DNA of 64,000 nt from SIG78 sp036677805 (GTDB lineage Bacteria > Verrucomicrobiota > Lentisphaeria > Victivallales > Victivallaceae), in assembly GCA_036677805.1 (NCBI GenBank), contig JAVBVS010000022.1, positions 1 through 64,000 of the forward strand, given 5' to 3'. How positions within the stretch are numbered: position 1 is the first letter of the stretch; every line of letters begins with the position of its first letter. The notes beneath the pieces are model-generated. The model was not told the DNA's origin and searched no databases. It was given only the letters and a program-made list of their open reading frames with translations. Positions 39,676 through 49,424 of this stretch are shown here, one piece after another. The translations under genes were made by a program, and so were the position numbers.

Positions 39676-41070
39676 ATGGAGCTGAAATTCGACAACGGCA
39701 CTTTGCTTCTGGATGGCGACGGCGTGGTGGAGCTGGCCGTCCGCGCTCCGGGATTGCTGAAATTCGATTCCCGCTGCAATGGTTTCCGGGCGCGCGGCTG
39801 CGACTATGCCGCATTGATCAAAGTTCTTCGCGAGCTTGAACTCGACTATACCGATTCCGCCTGTGCCTTTGCGCCGGTCGAACTGAATCTGAAGACCAAA
39901 ATCGTTCCGCGCCCCCACCAGACGACGGCATTCGAGGCCTGGCGCGAAAGCGGGTATCGCTCGGTGGCGGCCCTGCCTACCGGCAGCGGCAAAACCATCC
40001 TCGCGGTGATGGCCATCGCCCGGCTGCGGCGGCCGACTCTGGTGCTGGTGCCGACCATCGATCTGCTGGCCCAGTGGGCGGCGGTGCTGGAGCGGTTTTT
40101 CGGCGGTCCGGTGGGCATCTGGGGCGGCGGCGGCAATACCACCGAAGCGATTACCGTTTCAACTTACAATTCGGCGGTATTGAAGCTCGAGTTCCACGGC
40201 AACCGTTTCGCTTTTCTGGTCGCCGACGAGTGTCATCATCTGCCGGGACCGGTCAACCGGCTGGCCGCGGCATGGTCCATCGCCCCTTATCGGCTGGGGT
40301 TGAGCGCCACGCCCGAAGGCGACGCCGAGCGCGACGCGATTCTGGCCGAGCTGATGGGTCCGGTCAGCTGCCGGGTACATATCGACGAACTTGAGGGCGG
40401 GATTCTCGCCGCCTACGACGTTCGCACGATTGAACTTGAGCTGACGCCGGCGGAGCAGGCGGAGTATGACCGCAACCGGCAGCTTTATCTGGAATTTTTG
40501 CGTTCCCGCGGCATCGTGATGAATTCCAGACTGGGCTGGCGCAACTTTATCATGAGTGTCGTCCGCGCCGGTGCGCCGGGCCGGAGTGCGTTTCAGGCCT
40601 ATCTCCGGCAGCGCGCCATCGCCCGCGGCGGCGAAGCCAAGCTTGAGCAGATCTGGGAGCTCCTGACCACTCACGCCGGAGACCGGATCATCATCTTCAC
40701 CGCCGATAACGCAACCGCCTATACCATCGGCCGGCGCTATTTTCTGCCGGTGCTGACCCACCACACCAAGGCCGCGGAACGTAAAACGATGCTGGAAAAT
40801 TTCCGCAGCGGACTCTGTCCGGTGCTGGTTTCAAGCAAGGTCCTGAACGAAGGCGTCGATGTGCCCGAAGCCAACATCGGCATCATCGTCTCCGGCGGTG
40901 CGAGCACCCGTGAACACGTTCAGCGTCTCGGTCGCATTCTGCGCGCCCGGCCGGGCAAGCAGGCGCTGCTGTACGAGCTGGTCAATTCCGGCACGTCGGA
41001 ACTCGGTGTGGTCAACCGCAGGCGCGAGCACCGGGCCTATCAGAACAAAATGACGGGGGATTTATGCTGA
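39676..41070 (+). CDS. XPB-type superfamily 2 DNA helicase
   Basis: The 464-residue protein has an N-terminal damage-recognition-like region (about 1-75) and two helicase domains: Q-motif region RPHQTTAFEAW, Walker A LPTGSGKT (K106), DECHH (184-188), SATP (210-213), then EGVDVPEANI and QRLGRILRA (416-424). An insertion at about residues 255-310 may be the thumb seen in XPB. Such helicases open DNA in nucleotide excision repair. The next gene overlaps by seven bases and encodes its likely nuclease partner. Confidence 0.82.
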   Translation: MELKFDNGTLLLDGDGVVELAVRAPGLLKFDSRCNGFRARGCDYAALIKVLRELELDYTDSACAFAPVELNLKTKIVPRPHQTTAFEAWRESGYRSVAALPTGSGKTILAVMAIARLRRPTLVLVPTIDLLAQWAAVLERFFGGPVGIWGGGGNTTEAITVSTYNSAVLKLEFHGNRFAFLVADECHHLPGPVNRLAAAWSIAPYRLGLSATPEGDAERDAILAELMGPVSCRVHIDELEGGILAAYDVRTIELELTPAEQAEYDRNRQLYLEFLRSRGIVMNSRLGWRNFIMSVVRAGAPGRSAFQAYLRQRAIARGGEAKLEQIWELLTTHAGDRIIIFTADNATAYTIGRRYFLPVLTHHTKAAERKTMLENFRSGLCPVLVSSKVLNEGVDVPEANIGIIVSGGASTREHVQRLGRILRARPGKQALLYELVNSGTSELGVVNRRREHRAYQNKMTGDLC

Positions 41071-42266
41071 CTCGCGAATTGCTCCGGCTGACCCGCCGGG
41101 ATCATCACGTCCATTTGAGCTTTGAATCGCCGGAGGGCGCGGGGCTGAATCTCTGCGCCGCCTTCCTCGATTGCTATGCCCATGCCGTCAGAACCCGCCA
41201 GACCCGCGCGGAACTGGCCGAAGCGCTCGAACCCCTGCTGAAAGGCGGCCCGACGCCCGCATTGGCGGCCGGATTGCAGAAAATACTCGACGATCATTGT
41301 GAATTCAAAATCACCGGCGCACCCGAAAATTGCGCCGAACTCCGGCAGGAAATCTTTCGCCGCGCCGCCGGAATACTGGCCGCACCGCCGGCGGATTTTG
41401 AACAATACCGCAAAATGGTGCTGCAAGGAGAAGCGGAATTCGACTTTTACGGCGATCTGCCGGATTACGAAACCCTGACCGGAATGCCGGATTGGACGGC
41501 GGTGGAATTTCTGAACCGCTACAATGTGGCGTTGGTCCAGGGCTGTCTGCTCTATGCCTCCAGTCTCGAAGTGACGCTGGAGGCTGCCACCCCGATGGAA
41601 TTGCGCAAATTCATCCGGCGGCTGAAATTCTTCCGTCTGCTCGCCGAGGTCGAAAAATGCTCCGGACGCAAAATCAAACTCCGCCTGAGCGGTCCCTTTG
41701 CGCTTTTCAGCGAAAATCGCAAATACGGCTTGCAGCTGGCCGCGTTTTTTCCGGTGATTCTGCTTGCCGGACGTTGGAGCATCCGGGCGGAATTGCGGCT
41801 CCGTGACGGCGAATGTGAAATTCTTTCGCTCAATCATGAAAAATGTCCGCTTCGCTCCCATTATCAGCGCTGGAGCAGTTATGTGCCGGAAGAGGTGGCG
41901 CTCTTTTTGAAGGCCTTCCAACGCGAGGTGACGCAATGGCGCAGCGTGCCGGATGCGCCGCTGCCGGACATGCCTGGCGAGGGCAGCATTTTTCCGGATT
42001 TTTCCTTTGCCGCAGCCGATGATCCGAAGAAGATCATCCACATCGAATTGTTTCATCGCTGGCACTCCGGGCCGCTGGAAGCGCGGCTGGCATGGCTGGC
42101 ATGTCACCCGGAGGTTCCGCTGCTGCTCGGCATCGACCGTTCGCTGCTGGGCAAGGAGGGCGAAGCCGGTTTCACCGCGCGCCACCCGATGCTGGAGCGG
42201 CATGGGTTTTTCTTCAGCAATTATCCCGGAGTCGACCGGGTGCGCCGGATGTTGGATAAATTCTGA
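41064..42266 (+). CDS. Bax1/DUF790-type nuclease, partner of XPB
   Basis: The 400-residue protein has the DUF790 plan: LTRELLRLTRRDHHVHLSFE at the start, EAEFDFYGDLPDYE and WTAVEFLNRYNVALVQGCLL in the middle, and a nuclease core FPDFSF (D312) plus IHIELFHRWH (E328), a PD-(D/E)xK-like pair. In archaea DUF790 proteins (Bax1) bind XPB and cut DNA beside the bubble. The seven-base overlap with the helicase gene supports the same pairing here. Confidence 0.78.
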   Translation: MLTRELLRLTRRDHHVHLSFESPEGAGLNLCAAFLDCYAHAVRTRQTRAELAEALEPLLKGGPTPALAAGLQKILDDHCEFKITGAPENCAELRQEIFRRAAGILAAPPADFEQYRKMVLQGEAEFDFYGDLPDYETLTGMPDWTAVEFLNRYNVALVQGCLLYASSLEVTLEAATPMELRKFIRRLKFFRLLAEVEKCSGRKIKLRLSGPFALFSENRKYGLQLAAFFPVILLAGRWSIRAELRLRDGECEILSLNHEKCPLRSHYQRWSSYVPEEVALFLKAFQREVTQWRSVPDAPLPDMPGEGSIFPDFSFAAADDPKKIIHIELFHRWHSGPLEARLAWLACHPEVPLLLGIDRSLLGKEGEAGFTARHPMLERHGFFFSNYPGVDRVRRMLDKF

Positions 42267-42300
42267 ATTTCCGGCGGGATCGCCGTTGCGGCAAGCCGTC

Positions 42301-43155
42301 TCAGCGCCGCAGCCAGGTGGCGGTGATGCCGGCTGGCAGAAGCCGTCCCGAGGCTTCCGGGATGGTCATCTCACCGCTGCTCAATCTGGCTTGGCCCAGC
42401 ACCGACTCCAGCAGCCGCTCCAGCGCAATCGGAGTGAATCCCGGCGAATGACAGCTCAGAGTGAGGAATCCCGGCAATTGTGGATCAAGCAGATCCCGGC
42501 ACATGGTCAGCAGTTCGATGATCTGATCCTCGATTTTCCAGAGCTGGCCAGAACTGCCGCGGCCGAAGCTCGGCGGATCGAGCGCAATCCCCTGATAGCG
42601 GCTGCCGCGCCGGATTTCCCGTTTGCAGAATTTCACCACGTCGTCGACAATCCAGCGGATGTTGTCCGGTACGTCGGCATTGAGCGACTGATTGATCCGG
42701 CCCCATTCGATCATGCCGCGCGCGGCGTCGAGGTGCCCGACTTTCGCTCCGGCCCGCGCCATCGCCATCGAGCCGACGCCGGAATAGGCAAACAGATTCA
42801 GTGTTTTGACCTCGGGTCCGAGTGTCGGAATCACCTGTTCAAAGAATTCCCAGTTGCAATATTGTTCGGCAAAAAATCCGAGGTGGCCGAAGCCGGTCGG
42901 CTTGACCTGGAGATCGAATCCGGCCCAGCTGACGCCCCAGCTTTCAGGCAGGGGCGCCTGCCGGTTCCGCCAGGTGCCATGGCCCGAACTGTCACGCACG
43001 AATTCCGAATCGGCAACCCGCCATTCACGCTCGTCCAGTGACGGCCGCCAGCTGGCATTCAGCGCCTGCCGGACCAGGCGGTGGGGACCAACCTGTTCGA
43101 GCTTGCGGAAGCCGCCGCTGTCCAGCAGCCGGTATGCAGGAAGGTTGGAGCTCAT
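42301..43155 (-). CDS. SAM-dependent rRNA methyltransferase-like protein (RlmI/YwbD type)
   Basis: From the ATG at 43155 (GAGGAGGCTCG upstream) the protein has 284 residues. TLNLFAYSGVGSMAMARAGA is the SAM-binding motif, HLDAARGMIEWGRIN follows, and GIALDPPSFGRGSSGQLWKI is the catalytic-loop motif shared with RlmI/RlmK-type 23S rRNA methyltransferases. The N-terminal PUA domain of RlmI is missing. The start overlaps the nagA stop by four bases. Confidence 0.8.
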   Translation of the reverse strand: MSSNLPAYRLLDSGGFRKLEQVGPHRLVRQALNASWRPSLDEREWRVADSEFVRDSSGHGTWRNRQAPLPESWGVSWAGFDLQVKPTGFGHLGFFAEQYCNWEFFEQVIPTLGPEVKTLNLFAYSGVGSMAMARAGAKVGHLDAARGMIEWGRINQSLNADVPDNIRWIVDDVVKFCKREIRRGSRYQGIALDPPSFGRGSSGQLWKIEDQIIELLTMCRDLLDPQLPGFLTLSCHSPGFTPIALERLLESVLGQARLSSGEMTIPEASGRLLPAGITATWLRR

Positions 43156-44384
43156 CGAGCCTCCTCGGGCATGGACGGAATCTGACTCGGCTTGACGCCG
43201 GGCGCGTGAAATACGATCTCTCCGGCGCAAATGGTCATCAACAGGCGATTGGTTTCCTGTTCAAAGATGGCAATGTCCGCCCGGGTGCCGGGCCGGAGAA
43301 TGCCGCGATCGGTCAAGCCCAGGGACAACGCCGCATTGTAGCTCACCGTGCCCGCCGCATAAGTTTCGTCGGTGTTGCCGTAGGTCATCAAACTGTGCCA
43401 GCCGGTATCCAGCATGGTGGTGGTCCCGGCCAGCGTGCCGGCCGAGGTATGCGAAAACCCGTTCTCCACCAGAATCTCCGCGCTGCCGATCCAATAATGG
43501 CCGTCGGGCATCCCCGAAGCCATGGTGGCGTCGCTGATGGCCACCAGCTTGCTGCCCGGTTTGCAGCGGCAGGCCAGGTCGATCATGCGCGGGTGGATGT
43601 GCCGCCCGTCGATGATCAGCTCGGTCGTCACCCGGTTGTCGGTCAAGGCGACCGCGGTGATTGAAATCTGCCGCTGTTCCAGCGGCGGCATGCCGTTGAA
43701 CAGATGGGTGCAGCAACGCGCTCCGGCGTCGATCGCCCGCAACGTTTCCTCTTCATTGGCCAGCGAATGGCCCATCGACGGCAGCACGTCGGATTCGCAC
43801 AGAAGCTCCACCAGCTTGTCGGCATTGGTCAGCTCCGGCGCAAAGGTCATGCGCCGGATCCGGCCATTGGCCGCGGCCAGTAATTCACGAGCATATCCGA
43901 GGTCGATATTGACGATCGCCGTGTCGTCCTGAGCGCCGCGCTTCATATGATTCAGGAAGGGACCTTCAATATGAATTCCCACCGGCTGCGCGCCCGCGAC
44001 CGGCTTCTCCAGCATGGCCGAAAGCCTGGCGGCATTTTCCAGCATCAGATTCCGCTCCAGACTCACCATCGTCGGCACGAAACTGGTTACGCCGCGCGCG
44101 GCGAGAATCGAGCTCATCGCTTCCATGCCGACAGTCGCCCCGCCGGCGAGGGACGCGTCGAAACCGCCCGCGCCATGGATATGCGTGTCGATGAAACCGG
44201 GCACCGCATAGGCGTTGGTCAATTCATAGACCTCCAGCTCGGGGTCGATGCTGAAAGCCGAAACGCCGCCGATGGCCAGAATGCGTTCGTCCTGGCACAA
44301 TATGGCGCAATGTTCGATTTTTTTCTGCGGCGTGAGGCAGTAGGCCACGGTGTAGAGCCGCCGCAACCGATTTTTCGTTTTCAT
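43152..44384 (-). CDS. nagA: N-acetylglucosamine-6-phosphate deacetylase
   Basis: The 410-residue amidohydrolase shows PGFIDTHIHGAGGFD, GIHIEGPFLN, the metal-binding E, H and H in this motif and in SMGHSLA and CTHLFNGMPPLEQR, DGRHIHP and the catalytic D in AISDATMASG. It removes acetate from GlcNAc-6-P in amino-sugar and cell-wall recycling. It is transcribed away from dnaA and is followed by the methyltransferase gene. Confidence 0.92.
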   Translation of the reverse strand: MKTKNRLRRLYTVAYCLTPQKKIEHCAILCQDERILAIGGVSAFSIDPELEVYELTNAYAVPGFIDTHIHGAGGFDASLAGGATVGMEAMSSILAARGVTSFVPTMVSLERNLMLENAARLSAMLEKPVAGAQPVGIHIEGPFLNHMKRGAQDDTAIVNIDLGYARELLAAANGRIRRMTFAPELTNADKLVELLCESDVLPSMGHSLANEEETLRAIDAGARCCTHLFNGMPPLEQRQISITAVALTDNRVTTELIIDGRHIHPRMIDLACRCKPGSKLVAISDATMASGMPDGHYWIGSAEILVENGFSHTSAGTLAGTTTMLDTGWHSLMTYGNTDETYAAGTVSYNAALSLGLTDRGILRPGTRADIAIFEQETNRLLMTICAGEIVFHAPGVKPSQIPSMPEEAR

Positions 44385-45017
44385 AAAATTGAATTGTCAT
44401 TTGCAGTTTTCATAAAGGACTCGTATGGTAATGTATCCTGTTTTACCGAAAATACAATGGCCGCCGGCCTTTTGCCGGTAATTTTTTCCCGGTTTTCCGA
44501 AGACATTCTTTTGTCAAGGGGGCGGGGCGGAAAAAACATGATTTTTTTTCAAAAAAACTTTTGATTTTCGATTTGAAATATTGACAAACTGCGGGTAGAT
44601 TGAAAATTGTCCTCCGCGAGAAAACCCGGAAGAAGCTGTTAATAACCTGTTGATAAACTATGCGCAACTCGGTGCATTTTGATGTAACTCGGTGCAACAT
44701 CGGCAGGAATCGCACAGTTACGACAAAAACCGGTTTCCGGCGGGGGCAATGGCATCCCGCGGCGGCCGGCGGGCCCGCCGTTTTGAGCTTGAAAACAGTG
44801 GAAATCATTGTTTGATTGCAACTTGCGGAAAATGATGCGCATTCCCCGCGGGAAAGCCGTGGAATACCGCCGGAAACGAGCGACGGCACGGCCGGAATAC
44901 GCGGGAAACAGATTGTGAACAACTTAGCCGATCCGAAACGGGGAACGGGGGATGTTTTTGATGCGGGGCAGGGAATTTTTATTTTTAAGTCGTTTTTAAT
45001 TCAGGTATATTGAGTCA
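44385..45017. other. Gap before dnaA: possible oriC
   Basis: The gap between divergent nagA and dnaA holds no gene. TGTTGATAA at 44648-44656 is one base from the consensus DnaA box, TGTTAATAA (44637-44645) and TGTGAACAA (44914-44922) two bases. AACTCGGTGCA is repeated at 44666-44676 and 44686-44696. AT-rich tracts lie at about 44538-44588 and 44975-45015. The location suits an origin, but the boxes are few and weak. Confidence 0.35.
44983..45011 (+). promoter_or_regulatory. Promoter of dnaA, placing the start at or near the ATG
   Basis: TATATT at 45006-45011 is the only good -10 box, with a poor TTTTAA -35 at 44983-44988 (17 bases). It lies six bases before the dnaA ATG, so a transcript would begin about at the start codon. 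No ribosome site is present. Confidence 0.45.
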
Positions 45018-46463
45018 ATGTCGAACGGGGAAAAATTGGCGGCGGAAGTGTGGCGGATTGCCGCCCGGCGCTTGAAGGAAAAGGTGCATCCGAATACGTA
45101 TCAGCAGTGGTTTGCCAATCTGATCCCGGTGCGCCTGAGCGCCGGACGTCTGGTCTTGGGCGTGCCGGAAGAATTTTTCGGCGACTGGCTGCGCGATTAC
45201 TATTCGATCGATATCAATCAGGCCCTGGCTGACATCGACGGCAATACCTATACGTTCGATCTGGAAGCGGGACATTATCCCGCGCCGGCGAACGAAACGC
45301 CGCCTGCGGACGCTGCCCTGATCGAGAAAATCGATCATCGGGTCAATGATGAGCCCGGCATGATGGCGCACCCGCCGGCGAATTCCGCATCGTCAGGCCG
45401 CCCGGAAGGCGGCTTGGCCGAAACGCCCGCCGCGGCCGGGAAGGCGCGAATCATTTCACGTTATACCTTCGACAATTTTGTGGTCGGCGAAGAAAACCGC
45501 TATGCCTACACCGCCGCCCGCCGCGCCGCGGAATGCCCCGGCGTGTTCAATCCGCTTTATATTTACGGCAACACCGGCACCGGCAAGACCCATTTGCTGC
45601 ACGCGGTGGCCCATCAGGTACGGCAGGGCAATCCCCGGGCGGTGGTGCGTTATGCCACTTGCGAAGAGATTCTCAACAGCTTTGTCGAGTCGCTCCAGAG
45701 TCACAATTACGCCACCTTCCGCGCGCAGCTGCGCAATGTCGACATGCTGCTGGTGGACGACATCCACATGCTCGGCAAAAAAGGCGAACTTCAGGAACAA
45801 TTTTTCAACGCCTTCAACGTCCTTTATGCCGAAAACCGGCAGATCATTCTGACCTCGGACAAGCGCCCCTCGGAAATCGTCGGACTGGAGGCGCGCCTGA
45901 TTTCCCGCTTCGAACAGGGCGTGACGACCGAAATCTACGCGCCGGGACTGGAAGTGCGGATTGCGATTCTGCGCGGCATGCAGGAGGAATTCATGGTGCG
46001 CTTCGGCGACGATATCCTCGAGTTCATCGCTTCGCGCATCTCCAGCAACGTGCGGCGGCTGCGCGGCGCCCTGATGCGCCTCCTGTCGCGGGTGTCGCTG
46101 CATCCGGAGCTGTCGATTACGCTGGAAAACGTCGAGGATATCCTTCACCCCGTTTTCGAGGAAGAACATTCGGTCAAACTGGTGACAGTGGAGGAAATCC
46201 AGAAGAAGGTGGCCGAGCATTACAATCTGCGGCTGAGCGATCTGCTGAGCGACAAGCGGCCCAAATGCATCGCCGAGCCGCGCATGATCGCCATGTATCT
46301 GGCGCGCAAGCTGACCGGCCAATCTTTTCCGCAGCTGGGCAGCGCCTTTGGCCGCAATCATGCGACGATCATGAACGCCTGGAACAAGGTGCCGGAACTT
46401 TGCGGCCGCAGCGAGGAGTTGCGACGCGCCGTGGCGCTGCTCGAACGCCAGCTCGGTTCCTGA
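45018..46463 (+). CDS. dnaA: Chromosomal replication initiator DnaA
   Basis: The 481-residue protein has domain I (about 1-80, HPNTYQQWFANLIPVRL), a variable linker (about 90-145), an AAA+ domain with Walker A GNTGTGKTH (K190) and LLVDDIHML, and domain IV with the DnaA-box-binding signature near SFPQLGSAFGRNHATIMNAW. It opens the origin and loads the replicative helicase. The expected start at 45018 has no ribosome site, consistent with a leaderless message. A strong terminator follows. Confidence 0.96.
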   Translation: MSNGEKLAAEVWRIAARRLKEKVHPNTYQQWFANLIPVRLSAGRLVLGVPEEFFGDWLRDYYSIDINQALADIDGNTYTFDLEAGHYPAPANETPPADAALIEKIDHRVNDEPGMMAHPPANSASSGRPEGGLAETPAAAGKARIISRYTFDNFVVGEENRYAYTAARRAAECPGVFNPLYIYGNTGTGKTHLLHAVAHQVRQGNPRAVVRYATCEEILNSFVESLQSHNYATFRAQLRNVDMLLVDDIHMLGKKGELQEQFFNAFNVLYAENRQIILTSDKRPSEIVGLEARLISRFEQGVTTEIYAPGLEVRIAILRGMQEEFMVRFGDDILEFIASRISSNVRRLRGALMRLLSRVSLHPELSITLENVEDILHPVFEEEHSVKLVTVEEIQKKVAEHYNLRLSDLLSDKRPKCIAEPRMIAMYLARKLTGQSFPQLGSAFGRNHATIMNAWNKVPELCGRSEELRRAVALLERQLGS

Positions 46464-46486
46464 CCTGACATCGAGAGGCCGGAAAA

Positions 46487-46529
46487 TCACCCGCCGGAGG
46501 CCGGACCGCCTTCCGGCGGATTTTTTTTT
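46487..46529 (+). terminator. Terminator of dnaA
   Basis: CCGCCGGA (46491-46498) pairs with TCCGGCGG (46512-46519) and is followed by nine T. Confidence 0.88.
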
Positions 46530-46559
46530 AGGATATTTGCAAAAAATGGCTGGAAAAGT

Positions 46560-46589
46560 TTGACGCTTCCCCATGTACGGGGTTATATT
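46560..46589 (+). promoter_or_regulatory. Promoter of tyrS
   Basis: TTGACG (46560-46565) and TATATT (46584-46589) with an 18-base spacer (17 to the overlapping TTATAT) lie 55 bases before tyrS. Confidence 0.65.
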
Positions 46590-46644
46590 ATACGCATGAC
46601 GCCTGAAAACGTCGAATTTGAACATCAAAAACTGTGGATGAGGT

Positions 46645-47925
46645 ATGAACGCCTACAATGAGTTGAAAGCCCGCGGTTTCGCCTACCAGGAAACCGACGC
46701 CGAAAAAATCGCCGCCTTGCTCGACAGCGAAAAAATCGCGTTCTATGTGGGCTTCGATCCGACCGGGAGCAGTCTCCATGTCGGCCACCTGCTGCCGATC
46801 ATGGCCATGCGGTTGCTGCAGCGTTGCGGTCACAAGCCGATCGTGCTGGTCGGCGGCGCTACCGGACAGATCGGCGATCCGTCCGGCAAGCTGACCGCGC
46901 GGCCGATTCTGACCAAGGAAGAGGTGGCGCACAATGTCGATTGCCTGCGCGGCCAGCTGGCGCGCTTCATCGCCGTCGACCGGGCGGTTTTCGTGAACAA
47001 CGCCGACTGGTTCGCCGATGTGAAATATCTCGATTTTTTGCGCGAAATCGGCAATAAGTTCAGCATCAACAAAATGCTGGCCCAGGAGTCGGTGAAGATG
47101 CGCCTCGAAAGCGGGTTGAGTTTTCTGGAATTCAATTACTCCATTCTTCAGGCATATGACTTTTACGTCCTGAACCGCGATTACCATTGCAAGATGCAGT
47201 TCGGCGGCCAGGATCAGTGGGGCAATATGGTCTCCGGAGTCGATCTGGTCCGCCGCATGTCGCAGAATGAAGTCTTCTGCATGACCTTTCCGCTGTTGCT
47301 CGACAGCAACGGCATGAAGTTCGGCAAAACCGCCGGCGGCAACAATGTCTGGCTTGACGTGGAGCGGACGCCGGTTTTCGACTACTACCAGTTCTGGCGC
47401 AATTGCGACGATGCGCAGCTCGGGAAGCTGCTGGCCTTTTTCACCACGCTGCCGATGGCGGAAGTGGAACGCCTGAGCGCGCAGACCGACAGCGGCATCA
47501 ACCGCGCCAAGGAAATCCTGGCCTATGAAGCAACGTCTCTGGCCCACGGCGAAGCCGCGGCCAGAGACGCCTATCTGGCCGCCGGAAGCAAATTCGGCTT
47601 TGCCGATCCCGCCGGCAAAATCGTCACTTCCAGCGCCATTGCCCGGATCGATATCGCCGCCGCCGCGCAGTCCGATGTGCCGACGGTGGAAGTCGAGCGG
47701 GTGAAATTTTCCGGGGAGGGACTGCGTTTGACCTCGCTTTTCGCCGAAATCGGGTTGACCAAGTCAGCCAGCGAAGCACGGCGGCTGGTTGAGGGCGGCG
47801 GGGCCTACTGCAACGACGAACGGGTCGGCGATTTCAACCGGGTGATTACGGAAGCCGATTTCCGCGATGGCGCGTTGCTGCTCAAAGCGGGAAAAAAGAA
47901 TATGAGAAAAGTTGTGTTGAAATAG
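46645..47925 (+). CDS. tyrS: Tyrosyl-tRNA synthetase
   Basis: The 426-residue class I synthetase has FYVGFDPTGSSLHVGHLLPI (HIGH motif as HVGH), QFGGQDQWGNMVSG, the KMSKS counterpart KFGKT and a C-terminal S4 domain (LTSLFAEIGLTKSASEARRL). It charges tRNA-Tyr. The start follows GATGAGGT. Length and motifs match the TyrRS family of bacteria. Confidence 0.96.
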   Translation: MNAYNELKARGFAYQETDAEKIAALLDSEKIAFYVGFDPTGSSLHVGHLLPIMAMRLLQRCGHKPIVLVGGATGQIGDPSGKLTARPILTKEEVAHNVDCLRGQLARFIAVDRAVFVNNADWFADVKYLDFLREIGNKFSINKMLAQESVKMRLESGLSFLEFNYSILQAYDFYVLNRDYHCKMQFGGQDQWGNMVSGVDLVRRMSQNEVFCMTFPLLLDSNGMKFGKTAGGNNVWLDVERTPVFDYYQFWRNCDDAQLGKLLAFFTTLPMAEVERLSAQTDSGINRAKEILAYEATSLAHGEAAARDAYLAAGSKFGFADPAGKIVTSSAIARIDIAAAAQSDVPTVEVERVKFSGEGLRLTSLFAEIGLTKSASEARRLVEGGGAYCNDERVGDFNRVITEADFRDGALLLKAGKKNMRKVVLK

Positions 47926-48001
47926 TTTTGCGGCGGCCGGAGATCAAACCTCCGGCGCCGTGCAGGGAAACTGTCCGATCACTGTAATTCGGGTGTGATA
48001 T

Positions 48002-49369
48002 ATGCCGGTAAAAGTAAAAATGGAATGCCCGGAAGGGCCGCTTTACGACGCAGCGAAAAGCGTCGTCAAAACTCTGCGTGAAGCCGGATATCAGACCTAT
48101 TGGGTCGGCGGCGCTCCGCGCGATATCCGGCGCGGAGACGAGCCCGATGATATCGATCTGGTCTCGGTGGCGACTCCGGAGGCGATTCAGGCGGTCTATC
48201 CCGACGCCGATCTGGTGGGCGCCTGTTTCGGCGTGTCGTTGGTCAAGGCCGGCGGCTTCGTGTTCGAAGTGGCCACCTGCCGCGAAGAGCGCGGCTACAG
48301 CGACGGCCGTCGCCCGGACGCGGTGCGCTACACCAAAAACTTCGAACTCGATATCATGCGCCGCGATTTCACGGTCAATGCCATGCTTTATGAACCCAAC
48401 TCCGGCGAACTCATCGATTATGTCGGAGCGCTGGTCGACATGGACGACCGCAACATCCGGACGGTGGGCAATCCGCTGGATCGTTTCAACGAGGACTATT
48501 TGCGGATGTTGCGCGCAATCCGCTTCGCCGCCAAACTCGATTTCAATCTTGCGCCGTCGACCTTCAATGCCATCGGCAAGCTGGCGCCGAAAATCAAGTT
48601 GCTGGCGCCGGAACGGGTGCGTCAGGAGCTTGAACTGATGCTGACCGGGGAATCGCCGGCCACGGCGCTGCGCCTTTTGAAATCCACCGGATTGCTGGCG
48701 GTGGTGCTGCCGGAAGTGGAAGCGCTCGCCGGAGTCGCACAGCCCAAAAAATTCCATCCTGAAGGAGATGCCTGGACCCACACGCTGCTGATGTTCGATT
48801 TTCTCGAAGAACAGCCGGACGCGGAGCTGGCATGGAGCATTCTGTTGCACGATGTGGGCAAGCCGGTCACCCGGACCGTCGACGACAACAAGGTGCCGCA
48901 TTTTTACAATCACGAGGTCGAGGGCGCCAGAATTGCGGCGACGGTTGCCGAGCGGCTGCGCTTTTCCAATGCGATGCGCGATCGCGTGGTTCATGCGGTG
49001 CGCAACCATATGCGCATGGCCGCGGTCTGCAACATGCGCGAAGCCACGGTCAAACGGCTGCTGTCCGAGCCGGAACTGCCGCTGGAGCTGGAACTGCACC
49101 GGGTTGACTGCCTGGCCTCCCATGGAATGATGAGCTGCTATGAATTTCTGCGCGACCGGCTGGCCGGCATGAAAGATGCAATCGTACTTCCGGAACCGTT
49201 GCTGACCGGCGACGATCTGATTGCCGCAGGGTATCAGCCGGGACCGGAGTTCCGGGAAATATTGGACCGGATCATGGATGAACAACTCGACGGCGTCCTG
49301 ACCGACAAGGCCGGCGCGCTGCAATATCTGCGGGAGAATTTCCCGCCGGAGAGCGCCGACCGGGAATGA
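48002..49369 (+). CDS. cca: CCA tRNA nucleotidyltransferase / poly(A) polymerase family
   Basis: The 455-residue enzyme shows the class II head domain WVGGAPRDIRRGDEPDDIDL with catalytic aspartates, RRDFTVNAMLYEP, DRFNEDYLRMLRAIRFAAKL, and a C-terminal HD domain (AWSILLHDVGKPVTRTV; HNHE-type FYNHEVEGARIA). It adds or repairs the CCA end of tRNA. The tRNA-Val in this window encodes CCA, so repair would suffice there. Poly(A) polymerase activity cannot be excluded from sequence alone. Confidence 0.88.
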   Translation: MPVKVKMECPEGPLYDAAKSVVKTLREAGYQTYWVGGAPRDIRRGDEPDDIDLVSVATPEAIQAVYPDADLVGACFGVSLVKAGGFVFEVATCREERGYSDGRRPDAVRYTKNFELDIMRRDFTVNAMLYEPNSGELIDYVGALVDMDDRNIRTVGNPLDRFNEDYLRMLRAIRFAAKLDFNLAPSTFNAIGKLAPKIKLLAPERVRQELELMLTGESPATALRLLKSTGLLAVVLPEVEALAGVAQPKKFHPEGDAWTHTLLMFDFLEEQPDAELAWSILLHDVGKPVTRTVDDNKVPHFYNHEVEGARIAATVAERLRFSNAMRDRVVHAVRNHMRMAAVCNMREATVKRLLSEPELPLELELHRVDCLASHGMMSCYEFLRDRLAGMKDAIVLPEPLLTGDDLIAAGYQPGPEFREILDRIMDEQLDGVLTDKAGALQYLRENFPPESADRE

Positions 49370-49424
49370 ATGCCGGAAGGCGTTCTTCCGCAATGCGGCA
49401 AACAAGGGAAAGACCTGAACTGAA

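Noticed and set aside
39676..42266. Anti-phage helicase-nuclease defence system
   Set aside because: The pair matches XPB plus DUF790/Bax1 of excision repair and sits among core genes rather than in an island; a defence role is possible but has no support here.
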